NCBI GenBank assembly: GCA_029582165.1
Contig: CM055881.1
Span: 19,287,594 to 19,351,593, forward strand
Source of the DNA: Portulaca oleracea
Taxonomy: Eukaryota; Streptophyta; Magnoliopsida; Caryophyllales; Portulacaceae
DNA: 64,000 nt
Reading direction: 5' to 3'
Positions 45,508 through 55,660 of this stretch are shown here, piece by piece. The notes beneath the pieces were generated by a model, which saw only the letters and a list, made by a program, of their open reading frames with translations, ran no database searches and was not told the DNA's origin. A program made the position numbers and the translations under genes. Numbering within the stretch: the stretch's first letter is position 1; every line of letters starts with the position of its first letter.

Positions 45508-45569
45508 CCACGAGTCAAACTTCACTAATTATAATTAGTGAATTTAAAAACCTATTAATTAAGTAATTA

Positions 45570-45980
45570 ATGATCTCATCCAATTGTCCTTATCCCGATT
45601 TTCCTCATATCGTCCATAATCCAGATCAGACAAGCGAGGTAGGAGCTCAACTAAATTCTATCTTTGATTTAATTTTAGACCTTAAAAAGGATTTAGAAGC
45701 ACTTAGAAGTGAAGTAAGAGTTTTAAACAAGTTTGCTCATACTTCCCATACAAGTTTGTTAAACGATTCAAGACATCGAGTGCTTGAGTATAAAAGTTTA
45801 AGTAATACCAATACTACTTATAAAAATAAATATCCTTTCCAAAATCAACAAAACAAAGTTCATTTTCCTTTGTATTCTCTAAAGAAAAACGCACTGGAAC
45901 TTGTTGAGGCTGCTAAAAGAGAAGAAGAAGAATCTCCTAATAATCAAGAAAGAGATGACGAAGGAACTTCAAACTCTTAG
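45570..45980 (+). CDS. Small caulimovirid ORF, coiled-coil protein of unassigned role
   Basis: A 136-codon open frame directly after the viral primer site. Residues about 32-52 (FDLILDLKKDLEALRSEV) form a heptad-like amphipathic helix, and the C-terminus is acidic. The position and coiled coil are reminiscent of virion-associated or small accessory proteins of caulimovirids, but sequence similarity cannot be judged by eye. It overlaps the following capsid-region frame by about 80 bp in another frame, as viral genes often do. Confidence 0.5.
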   Translation: MISSNCPYPDFPHIVHNPDQTSEVGAQLNSIFDLILDLKKDLEALRSEVRVLNKFAHTSHTSLLNDSRHRVLEYKSLSNTNTTYKNKYPFQNQQNKVHFPLYSLKKNALELVEAAKREEEESPNNQERDDEGTSNS

Positions 45981-47265
45981 TTTGAAGGAACTCCATGGGT
46001 TATTCGAAATAGAACAAGAAGGAGCAGCTCTTAATAATATTATGACTATTATTGCCGAAAAACAGATATTGTTAGAAGAAGAGGTTAATAATGAGATTAA
46101 AGATGTCAATTATGTGCTAATTGAAGAAGAAATCTACCAACAAATGAACTTAATCAAATTAGAAGATATGGAGGCTATAACTCTAGACGAGATTAGAGAG
46201 AGATTGAGCAAAATATCCGAGGGAAATGAAGTTGGGGAAGAACTTGAAACAAACCAAGTCCATGTAATACCATTACCTCAAAACTTTGGTGAATCTAGCC
46301 GTAGTAATAATAGATATTTCCAACCAAGAAATAATACAACTGGACGAACTAAGCCATTTTCCTTTAAAACCTTATATCAACCTCTTCGTGAAGAAGTAAG
46401 TCTTACTCCCCTAAGTCAAATTGAGTACATGTTAAATCTAGATGAAGTCCATAATAGGGAAGAAATATTTGAACATTGGAAGAGGGGTATGAGTAGTGTT
46501 GTCAATCTAAATGCCAACTGGACATCTGAAAACTTTCTAAATTATTTAGAACACAATTTTTCAGGAACCGTGGCAGATTAGTATGATTCTAGTTCTGAAG
46601 AGGCTAAAGCTATATTGAGAGCAGTAGAAAATCCTACTGAAATGTTTAAAGCCCTGTGCAAAGAAATTTCTATGGATTTTATTGGCGTTAATCTAGAAAT
46701 GGAAGAAAAGATAAGAGAATATCAACAAAAACTTGTTAATATAGAAATTCTAGATATGAGATATCTAGAGCATTATATTAATGAGTTTAGTTACTTTTAT
46801 TATAAAACTGGCCATAACCCTACGAAATTGGGTATATTTTATGATAAACTACCTTATCCTATAAATTTCATTATCCAAGAGAAATTTGAAGAATGGTTGA
46901 AAAAGAATCCTGAACATACCGATACTCTTGGTATGAGATGTGCCTTTATAAGAAGATGGGTCACTGATCAATGCCTAAATATCAAAAAACATCAGACCAT
47001 GAAGAAACAATTCCTATTCTGTTGGGATACTCCACATAAATGGGGAGCCTTTGAACAAAAAAGAGGTTATAAGAAAAAGACTTTTAATAAACAAAGAGGT
47101 GAAAAACTCAGGAGAAAGCAATATACCAACAAACGAACCCCAAAGAAAAGAAGATTTTTCAGAAAGAGTACTTATTGCCCCACAGGCAAAAGTAATTGTA
47201 AATGTTGAGCGTGTGGTGAAGTTGGTCACTATGCTAATGAGTGTAAAAACAAGAAAAATCATAAG
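45901..47265 (+). pseudogene. Endogenous caulimovirid capsid-protein region
   Basis: One frame carries the capsid region but is interrupted by in-frame stops at 46579-46581 and 47206-47208. The N-terminal part is acidic. The middle contains the FEEWLKKN- and MRYLEHYINEFS-type helical core. The C-terminus is strongly basic (KKRRFFRKS) and leads into a CCHC knuckle with CGEVGHYANEC at about 47212-47245. The second stop lies inside that knuckle, so no full capsid can be made. The capsid would package viral DNA. It is followed by a tandem copy of its own 3' end. Confidence 0.8.
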
Positions 47266-47931
47266 TTGATAGAAACTTTAGGAAGATTTGAGTATGACGA
47301 AATAACTGAAGAAGAAGCCTTTGAGCTTGCCTTTAGCAATAACAAAGGTATTGTTGAATCGTCATAAATGGTGAATCTGATTCCGATTATGAAGATACTA
47401 GTCATATGATGGAAGGTATTCAGTAAGTTTGGCAGACTTACAAGGAGAGGCATTATAAGAAGATGGGATACTCCATGAAGAAACAATTCTTATTCTGTTG
47501 GGATACTCCACATAAATGGGGAGCCTTTGAACAAAAAAGAGGTTAGAAGAAAAAGGCTTTTAATAAACAAAGAGGTGAAAAACTCAGGAGAAAGCAATAT
47601 ACCAACAAACGAACCCCAAAGAAAAGAAGATTTTTTCAGAAAGAGTACTTATTGCCCCACAGGCAAAAGTAATTGTAAATGTTGAGTGTGTGGTGAAGTT
47701 GGTCACTATGCTAATGAGTGTAAAAACAAGAAAAATCATAAGTTGATAGAAACTTTAGGAATATTTGAGTATGACGAAATAACTGAAGAAGAAGCCTTTG
47801 AGCTTGCCTTTAGCAATAACAAAGGTATTGTTGAAATCGTCATAAACGGTGAATCTGATTCCGATTATGAAGATACTAGTCATATGATGGAAGGTATTCA
47901 GTAAGTCTGGCAGACTTACAAGGAGAGGCAT
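46996..47931. repeat. Tandem duplication (offset 476 bp) of the capsid zinc-knuckle region
   Basis: Sequence from about 46996 (catgaagaaacaatt) to 47452 recurs from 47472 to 47931 at a constant offset of 476 bp, with scattered substitutions and one-base indels. The junction lies at the phrase ataagaagatggga, also present at 46948, suggesting the duplication used this short match. It duplicates the basic tail, the zinc knuckle and the acidic segment after it. Confidence 0.9.
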
Positions 47932-48875
47932 TCATAGTAGATGATGAAAATCATGGTGAAGAAGTTAAAGGTGATTGGGTAATTCCAATTATTCAAAAGG
48001 ATATGATCTACAAAAAATCCATCTTTCAGTTAAAATCAAAATATGTTTGTGAAATGATGGAGGGAGACTAAGAGATTAAAGATTGCGAGTATGACGTTGG
48101 AGAAGTAAACCTAATCAATTGGGATAATATTCTGAGGCACAACAAGGATAGAAAATATAGATATATCCATGTAGGAAGTGTGCAAATCCAAATAACTCCA
48201 TTACAACATTACGGCAAGGATATAGATCTTTATGCATTGCTGTGTGATATTATGCACAATAAATTTCACAATCAGATTATCACTGGCATAAAGACTAATT
48301 TACGTAATGGATCAGTTGGATTCAACTGCAGACCGGGATATTATGTTAGACTTAAAGACGACTTTGCCAAAAAATTTTTATCTCTAAAGATAAAAATCGT
48401 GGGTATGGATATAAAACAAGGTGGTTATCCACTTAGGGTATTCTGGAAAATTATCTACAAGTTAGATAATACCATAGATTCAAAGACAAAAGTTACTATG
48501 ATAGAAGCTAAAAATTTTGAAAGTCCTGAACCTAAACAGAAAATCCAGAGGATAAAATCAAATCCTCAAGATATCAGGATAGAACGTTCTTGGATTGATA
48601 GTTTCTCTAATCCAACCAAAATTGGCAAGAAAAATGTTATTAAGATTAATGAAGATGGTAAAATCACCATCAAACCTCAATTATTAAGGAATATGAGTAC
48701 TAGATCTGATTGGGGAGAAAGATCATCAGTTAGAGATAAACTAGTATCAAAAGATGATGATACTGTAAGTATGACTTCAGAAATGAGTAGAATGAGTTTC
48801 GATTCTGCAAGATCTTGTCTAGATAAAATAGCCAGTCTAGATAGAAATATCATTGGCTACAAAATGGGACTATAA
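47932..48875 (+). pseudogene. Endogenous caulimovirid movement protein (30K-type)
   Basis: After a stop near 48070 the frame is open to 48875. The section from about 48090 reads VNLINWDNILRHNKD, then HVGSVQIQITPL, GKDIDLYALLCD and, near 48310, GSVGFNCRPGYYV. The order and spacing fit the beta-barrel core of 30K-superfamily movement proteins, which in caulimovirids make tubules through plasmodesmata. A Ser/Asp-rich tail follows. The start is lost in the duplicated and broken upstream part. It follows the capsid region, an order I associate with cavemo-/solendovirus-like genomes. Confidence 0.7.
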
Positions 48876-48889
48876 GTGAACCTATATAT

Positions 48890-49365
48890 GAGGATGAACT
48901 AGCTAAAGAAGCGCCAGAACTGAACATGCATATAGAAAATCATTATGAGGTCACCAAAACCAACCCCAATAGCATCTATATTCCTATAAAAGTATGCATC
49001 AAAGGAATTGAAAAATATGAACTATGTGCATACATAGATAGTGGATGTTCGGTATGCTTTGGCAGGAAGACACAGGAAAACAGCAAAAAATCCTTTGCAA
49101 GTGAGAATTGCGGATAATAGTGTTATGACCCATAGTGAAGCTATTGAAGGTTTAACTATAGAAATGGGAGGAGTCAAGTGTGTAATTCCAATACTTTGGG
49201 CAACAAACCAACCATCACATGATATGATCATTGAAAATAACTTCCAGAGATTATATTCTCCTTGTACCCAAACCATTCAACAAATTATCTTCACAATAGA
49301 TGGTCACTCAGAGTACCTATTAAAAAGCTACAACAGACATATACCCACCAAACAATAGATTTTTC
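48890..49365 (+). pseudogene. Endogenous caulimovirid aspartic protease region, frameshifted
   Basis: The first frame (48926-49117) contains YIDSGCS at about 49030-49050, in the place of the DTG/DSG active site. A frame change around 49070-49110 moves the reading to 49041-49358, which has the conserved closing block NNFQRLYSP near 49235-49260. The enzyme would release viral proteins from the polyprotein. The frame break makes it inactive. Confidence 0.78.
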
Positions 49366-49646
49366 ACGCAACCAGCGTGGTGAGAAGGTAGTGTCAACTC
49401 AAAAAGAAGTAGCATTGACTATTTCACTTCTAGAGTTATCTGTTAAAGAATAAATTGAAAAAAATAAGAAGAGTTATGCAAAGAACTCTATTCTGAAAAC
49501 CTTTTAAATTTTGGGATAAAGATAAAACCTACGCTACTATCAGTTTCACAGATCTCAATACCATTATCAAGGTTAAAAAGATGGTGTATACACACCAAGA
49601 TATCCAAGAATTTAAGGAATAGATAAAAGAGCTTTTAGATGAAAAG
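49366..49646 (+). pseudogene. Endogenous caulimovirid RT N-terminal part
   Basis: Degenerate sequence linking the protease to RT, with stops at about 49450, 49505 and 49620. It ends at KELLDE-type sequence exactly where the gypsy element begins. The continuation is at 55661. Confidence 0.7.
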
Positions 49647-50573
49647 TGGAGAGGGGGACGATGCGGAAGCCTAGGGTTTATAGCAATTATGTGGATGATG
49701 GAAATCCACCCATAGAACTCATAAACACAATAGAGTTTTTGGGTTAATGGAGATAAACATGAAATTAAAAGATATGGACAATTCTAAAAAGATAAATCTC
49801 ACCAAATTGAACTTAGATGTTCAAACACTTGCACAAGGATCTCTCACAAGCAAAGAGTATTGAATCACCCAAGAAATCTCACAAAGAGTGTAGGATAACC
49901 ACCCACTCACAAAGAAGAGAAATCACAAAGCAACTTCTATCCAAAGGATTAGCTTTCATTGCAATAGGGTTTGAAAACTCACAATTACAAACTCTCTAAT
50001 TGAGAGGAATTTTCTTGAGTCTAGCTCCTAAACATTCATCATCAAAAACTATCTTGAAAAACAAGCTAAAGAGGTATTTATACTAATGGGGGGTAAAACA
50101 GTAAAAACATAACGTTTAACACCAGAGACACGCGCAGGCAGCAGCCGAACAGTGGGGGGTTGCGGGTGCCACGGGATTTGTCGCGGGCGCGACGGAAATC
50201 GGGCACAACAGCGTCTTCCGGGCAGAATAATGACTCGGGCGAGTCACAAGACGACTCGGGAGTAACTGTCTTCTGGGTAGCTTTTCCCTGCCGACTTCAA
50301 ACGCGCATTACTTCTTCATCCGAACTCCGTTTTAGGCCCGTATGATATCGATGGAAAGCGCTCGGTGTGTACTTTAAGCTTCCAAGATTTGAGACCCATA
50401 GAAGTTATATTGGAGGAGTTATGATCAAAAGCGTGAAGGCATGCACATTTCTAGCCTTTGAACGCCTTCACCGCCTTGTGTTTATTCTTGCCGATGTTTC
50501 CGAAGCCCCTTAGAAGGCTCGGGAATGGTCCGATAGAGACGAACCAAAAGTGAACCGATCCCCATACGGTTCA
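49647..50573 (-). repeat. 3' LTR of the gypsy element (927 bp)
   Basis: Reads on the minus strand from TGAACCGTATGGGGATCGG to CCTCTCCA. It contains a GC-rich cassette at about 50125-50290 (gtcgcgggcgcgacgg) between AT-rich parts. It retains a segment of about 60 bp near 49845-49905 that the other LTR lacks. Confidence 0.92.
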
Positions 50574-50590
50574 TACTCCCCTTCTTCGAA
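50574..50590 (-). other. Polypurine tract of the gypsy element
   Basis: On the minus strand CGAAGAAGGGGAGTA lies immediately before the LTR start TGAACC. It primes plus-strand DNA synthesis. Confidence 0.8.
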
Positions 50591-50699
50591 AAGAGTTGCC
50601 CTCAACTCTTGCGGGTTCAAAATTAACCGCATACCCGTGCAAACCCAAAAGTATGTATTCTAACAATCGAAGTAGAGTGATGCTCATCAACCTGTTCTT

Positions 50700-53186
50700 C
50701 TAAAAAATGTAGCAATTCCGACAGGAAGGAGGGGCCAAGTAAACATCATGAAGGACCTGAACACGTCTAGCACCCATCAACTTGTTGAAAGCAACAAGGA
50801 ATTCATCACATGAGAGTTCGGCGTCAAGCCTAATGGAAACAACCTTTTCCTCGTTCGATCTCGATGTGGAAATAATGGAGCTCGGGGGATTTGTTAAGGA
50901 TGTGTCCTCATGCAACTCAACTCCATGGTGAGGCTCGGGAGCGATTGAGCACGACTCAACACTGGGGAACTCTATACGGAGTTCGATAGGAGTTTTGGGT
51001 AAGGGTGAGGGACAAGGGAGGGAGGTTGGAAATTTCTTTGGAGCTAAGGTTCGCTCAACCTCACTAAGGTCACTTTTTCGCAAAAGTAAAGCCCGATATG
51101 ACTTTTCTTTGCTCAAAGCACTCTCATCCCGTGTTTCACTCTTTTGGAGGTTTCTCTTCTCACTTCCCACCCCGACTTTTGGTGTATTAGTTTCGAAAGG
51201 AAGTAAAGGAGTGAGTTTGAGTTTCTTTTCTCCCATACGGATAGTGTAAGTGTTCTTCCAACTGTCGTGGATAGCATGCCGATCAAATTGCCAAGGTCTA
51301 CCAAGTAGTAAATGGCAAGCATCCATGGGAACAACATCACAAAGAACACTGTCTTCATAAGAACTAGCGGAGAAAGAGACCAAGACTTGTTGGGTTACCT
51401 CGAAGTCGCCGCCATCTTTTAGCCCTTGCAAGCTATACGGTTGAGGATGAGCGGAGACCGACAATTGGAGTTTTCAACCATGCAACTCAACTCCATGGTG
51501 AGGCTCGGGAGCGATTGAGCACGACTCAACACTGGGGAACTCTATACGGAGTTCGATAGGAGTTTTGGGTAAGGGTGAGGGACAAGGGAGGGAGGTTGGA
51601 AATTTCTTTGGAGCTAAGGTTCGCTCAACCTCACTAAGGTCGCTTTTTCGCAAAAGTAAAGCCCGATATGACTTTTCTTTGCTCAAAGCACTCTCATCCC
51701 GTGTTTCACTCTTTTGGAGGTTTCTCTTCTCACTTCCCACCCCGACTTTTGGTGTATTAGTTTCGAAAGGAAGTAAAGGAGTGAGTTTGAGTTTCTTTTC
51801 TCCCATACGGATAGTGTAAGTGTTCTTCCAACTGTCGTGGATAGCATGCCGATCAAATTGCCAAGGTCTACCAAGTATTAAATGGCAAGCATCCATGGGA
51901 ACAACATCACAAAGAACACTGTCTTCATAAGAACTAGCGGAGAAAGAGACCAAGACTTGTTGGGTTACCTCGAAGTCGCCGCCATCTTTTAGCCCTTGCA
52001 AGCTATACGGTTGAGGATGAGCGGAGACCGACAATTGGAGTTTTCAACCATGCAACTCAACTCCATGGTGAGGCTCGGGAGCGATTGAGCACGACTCAAC
52101 ACTGGGGAACTCTATACGGAGTTCGATAGGAGTTTTGGGTAAGGGTGAGGGACAAGGGAGGGAGGTTGGAAATTTCTTTGGAGCTAAGGTTCGCTCAACC
52201 TCACTAAGGTCGCTTTTTCGCAAAAGTAAAGCCCGATATGACTTTTCTTTGCTCAAAGCACTCTCATCCCGTGTTTCACTCTTTTGGAGGTTTCTCTTCT
52301 CACTTCCCACCCCGACTTTTGGTGTATTAGTTTCGAAAGGAAGTAAAGGAGTGAGTTTGAGTTTCTTTTCTCCCATACGGATAGTGTAAGTGTTCTTCCA
52401 ACTGTCGTGGATAGCATGCCGATCAAATTGCCAAGGTCTACCAAGTAGTAAATGGCAAGCATCCATGGGAACAACATCACAAAGAACACTGTCTTCATAA
52501 GAACTAGCGGAGAAAGAGACCAAGACTTGTTGGGTTACCTCGAAGTCGCCGCCATCTTTTAGCCCTTGCAAGCTATACGGTTGAGGATGAGCGGAGACCG
52601 ACAATTGGAGTTTTCAACCATGCAACTCAACTCCATGGTGAGGCTCGGGAGCGATTGAGCACGACTCAACACTGGGGAACTCTATACGGAGTTCGATAGG
52701 AGTTTTGGGTAAGGGTGAGGGACAAGGAGGGAGGTTGGAAATTTCTTTGAGCTAAGGTTCGCTCAACCTCACTAAGGTCGCTTCGCAAAAAGTAAAGCCC
52801 GATATGACTTTTCTTTGCTCAAAGCACTCTCATCCCGTGTTTCACTCTTTTGGAGGTTTCTCTTCTCACTTCCCACCCCGACTTTTGGTGTATTAGTTTC
52901 GAAAGGAAGTAAAGGAGTGAGTTTGAGTTTCTTTTCTCCCATACGGATAGTGTAAGTGTTCTTCCAACTGTCGTGGATAGCATGCCGATCAAATTGCCAA
53001 GGTCTACCAAGTAGTAAATGGCAAGCATCCATGGGAACAACATCACAAAGAACACTGTCTTCATAAGAACTAGCGGAGAAAGAGACCAAGACTTGTTGGG
53101 TTACCTCGAAGTCGCCGCCATCTTTTAGCCCTTGCAAGCTATACGGTTGAGGATGAGCGGAGACCGACAATTGGAGTTTTCAACCA
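50700..53186 (-). pseudogene. gypsy protease/linker region amplified as stop-separated tandem copies
   Basis: The minus-strand frames 53170-52772, 52604-52044, 52034-51474 and 51464-50700 repeat the same protein: SVSAHPQPYSLQGLKDGGDF, then VLCDVVPMDACHLLLGRPWQF, then NTYTIRMGEKKLKLTP and a Pro/Ser-rich tail. The LCDVVPM...LLGRPWQFDR block is the end of the gypsy protease and the link towards RT. Three units share one frame, each separated by a single TGA. The unit nearest gag has small deletions that shift frame. The last copy alone runs on to a unique C-terminus (FNKLMGARRVQVLHDV). See the array entry for units. Confidence 0.85.
50911..53186. repeat. Four tandem 570-bp units inside the gypsy element
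   Basis: Units: 50911-51480, 51481-52050, 52051-52620 and 52621-53186. Each starts TGCAACTCAACTCC and ends with ttggagttttcaacca. The first three differ by only a few bases (for example gtcactttt against gtcgctttt, and aagtagtaaa against aagtattaaa). The fourth has several 1-3-bp deletions and is 566 bp. The outer break points share CATG, so the first duplication may have used that microhomology and later copies arisen by unequal exchange. 570 is divisible by three. Confidence 0.95.
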
Positions 53187-54130
53187 TGTAGGTAGAGGCC
53201 AAGCTGGTGCAACTCCCACCGTCGATGATGACGTTGGCTACCTTCTCGCCGACGGTGAACCGAGTTTGGAAGATATTCTCCCGTTGAGAGTTATCCCGGG
53301 AATCCTTGGTCAAGATAAAGGATCGCCTAGGAGTCGAACTCTCCCCTTCTTGCGCGTGAACCTCAACACTAGTCTTTGGAGCCTCCGGTGTGGCTACCTC
53401 ACTTGCTTTGAAGCTTTCAACCATCTTTGTGGGGTATTGGGCTTGGTAGTGACCATAAACCCGACATGTGAAGCATTTTCTACCCTTGAGCTTCCTGAAA
53501 TATTCCGCACTTTCCTTATGAGCTCGGGAAAATGGTTTGGGTAGCTTGGAAGTTCGACTTCCCTTGGATGAAGCCTTACTCCAAGAGTGAGCACTTCCCT
53601 TCCTAGAAGGCCATGAAGTAATCTTCTCCTCCATTCTCATACCTTGAGAACCACCATGTCGACAATCATCAAAATACCTCGAATAACCACTATGGTGAGT
53701 TTTAGGAGACCGAGTTGAAATGTCACGATCCATTTTCAATGACTCTAGTTGTGTAGGGGTCGTAGCGCGGAGTAAGTCACTCATTCGACATTGCACTTCC
53801 AGAGCCTTCTCTTCGATATGTTGAAGAGTCTCCTTGAAGGTTGGTTTGGGTTTGGGTTTGGGTTTAGGGGAAAAAGGGACATCATATTTGCCCGAAGCAT
53901 AGAACATGGAGGCCATTTTTGGAGCTTGGTTTTCTTGTGGGGTGTATAATTTGAGCGGATGGAGGCTTAAGTTCTTTGTAGCTAGGAAATTTTGAGGGGG
54001 TTTTTTGCGAGGCTAGTTTTGTTGAGGAAAATGGGGTGAAACCGGCAAGGAGAATGCACCAAGAAGAACAAACCCGGATGGCCACACAACCATCACCAAT
54101 AATATCCACCAACAAAACAACAACTAACAC
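53125..54130 (-). pseudogene. gypsy gag with zinc knuckle and protease start
   Basis: The main frame runs 53916-53125. It has a KPKPKPKPTF stretch near residue 20, a helical segment TLQHIEEKALEVQCRMSDLL, a Ser/Lys-rich basic part, a zinc-knuckle-like CFTCRVYGHYQAQ near residue 150 whose last Cys is replaced, and VIIDGGSCTSLAS near residue 232 where the protease Asp should be. The frame then shifts near 53165 into the tandem array. A piece at 54130-53882 in another frame is the remnant of the upstream part. The protein would have formed particles; the changes make it inactive. Confidence 0.8.
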
Positions 54131-54398
54131 AACAAATCCTCACAATCATTTCATCGAACACCTTCCGTGCACAATTTCCAACTTTCACCACAAAGCTCCA
54201 ATAATACTTCCAACCATTCAATAACAATCAAGAACGATAATCACACCCAACAACAATGGATGACGCAGGGAATGGGGGTACCCAAATTTCTCAACAATAT
54301 CAACAACACCAAGAACACCAAAAATTACCACCAAATATCAACAAGACAATTTCGGGCACAAACAATAAATATCCAACAAACTATGAGTTCTATGCCTA
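54131..54398 (-). mobile_element. gypsy 5' leader
   Basis: Rich in caacaa/ccaacaa on the plus strand (TTGTTG on the sense strand), without long open frames. It lies between the primer site and gag. No regulatory motif is identified. Confidence 0.6.
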
Positions 54399-54410
54399 GC
54401 TTTGATACCA
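54399..54410 (-). other. gypsy primer-binding site
   Basis: On the minus strand TGGTATCAAAGC follows the LTR end by two bases. It is the initiator tRNA-Met site TGGTATCAGAGC with one change. Confidence 0.75.
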
Positions 54411-54412
54411 AA

Positions 54413-55660
54413 TGGAGAGGGGGACGATGCGGAAGCCTAGGGTTTATAGCAATTATGTGGATGATGGAAATCTACCCATAGAACTCATAAACACAACAAA
54501 CCAATTTTTAGAGTTTTTGGGTTAAAGGAGATAAACATGAAATTAAAAGATATCAAAAAATTGCTTAGGGGTACCCTAACTTTTGGTGAAATGATTTTCT
54601 GGTACCCCAACTTTTAAAAACTAATTTTGGGGAACCCTAACTTTTAGAATTAGAAATAATTAGGTGAATTTTCGGCTAATTATTTGAATTCAACGGTGAG
54701 TTTTAGGCGGGAAATTGATTAAGTGGTTTTGTGGATTGAAATGCCCTTTGTTTTCGTGGACGAAAATGATTTGAATCAATCGGAGTTTCGCCGGAAATTC
54801 ACCTAGTAATTTCTAATCCTAAAAGTTAGGGTACCCTAAAATTAGTTTTGAAAAGTTAGGGTACTAAAAAATTGTTTCTTCAAAAGTTAGGGTACCTCTA
54901 AGTAATTTTTTGAAAAGATATGGATGATTCTAAAGAGAGAAATCTCACTAAATTGAACTTAGATGTTCAAACACTTGCACAAGGATCTCCCACTCACAAA
55001 GAAGAGAAATCACAAAGCAACTTCCACCCAAAGGATTAGCTTTCATTGCAATAGAGTTTGAAAACCCACAATTACAAACTCTCTAATTGAGAGGAATTTT
55101 CTTGAGTCTAGCTCCTAAACATTCATCATCAAAAACTATCTTGAAAAACAAGCTAAAGGGGTAATTATACTAATGGGGGGTAAAACAATAAAAACATAAC
55201 ATTTAACACCAAAGACACACGCAGGCAGCAGGCGAACAGTGGGGGGTCGCGGGTGCCACGGGATTTGTGGCGGGTGCGACGGAAATCGGGCACAGCAGCA
55301 TCTTCCGGGCAGAATAATGACTCGGGCGAGTCACAAGAGGACTCGGGCGCGACTGTCTTCTGGGCAGCTTTTCCCTGCCTACTTCAAACGCGCATAACTT
55401 CTTTATCCGGATTTCGTTTTAGACCCATAAGATATCGTTGGAAAGCTCTCGGTGAGTACTTTAAGCTTCCAAAATTTAAGACCCATCTGAGTTATATTGG
55501 AGGAGTTATGGTCAAAAGAGTGAAGGCGTGCACATTTCTAGCCTTTGAACGCCTTCACCGCCTTGTGTTTATTCTTGCCGATGTTTCCGAAGCCCCTTAG
55601 AAGACTCGAGAATGGTCCGATCGAGACGAATCAAAAGTGAACCGATCCCCATATGATTCA
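54413..55660 (-). repeat. 5' LTR of the gypsy element (1248 bp, with MITE)
   Basis: Same sequence plan as 49647-50573, enlarged by a 359-bp MITE and its 9-bp duplication. The GC-rich cassette is at about 55225-55375. Scattered substitutions and an indel of about 60 bp separate the two LTRs, so insertion was not very recent. Confidence 0.92.
54554..54912. mobile_element. MULE-type MITE (359 bp) in the gypsy LTR
   Basis: The left end CAAAAAATTGCTTAGGGG and the inverse of the right end CAAAAAATTACTTAGAGG begin long inverse arms. The arms contain three spaced copies of (t)accc(t/c)aactttt. The 9-mer AAAAGATAT flanks it at 54545-54553 and 54913-54921, and occurs once in the empty LTR copy at 49768-49776 (approximate). 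The interior is a short non-coding spacer. Confidence 0.93.

Larger units (their letters stand above)
49647..55660 (-). mobile_element. Ty3/gypsy element without RT/integrase, nested in the viral RT
   Basis: LTRs at 49647-50573 and 54413-55660 enclose gag, protease and a tandem array. Flanking pentamers are AAAAG (49642-49646) and AAAAT (55661-55665). The viral RT frame rejoins across the element. Orientation is given by the primer site at 54399-54410 and the polypurine tract at 50574-50590. RT, RNase H and integrase are absent, so it could only have moved with help from another element. It is related to the fragment at 36519-38118. Confidence 0.9.
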
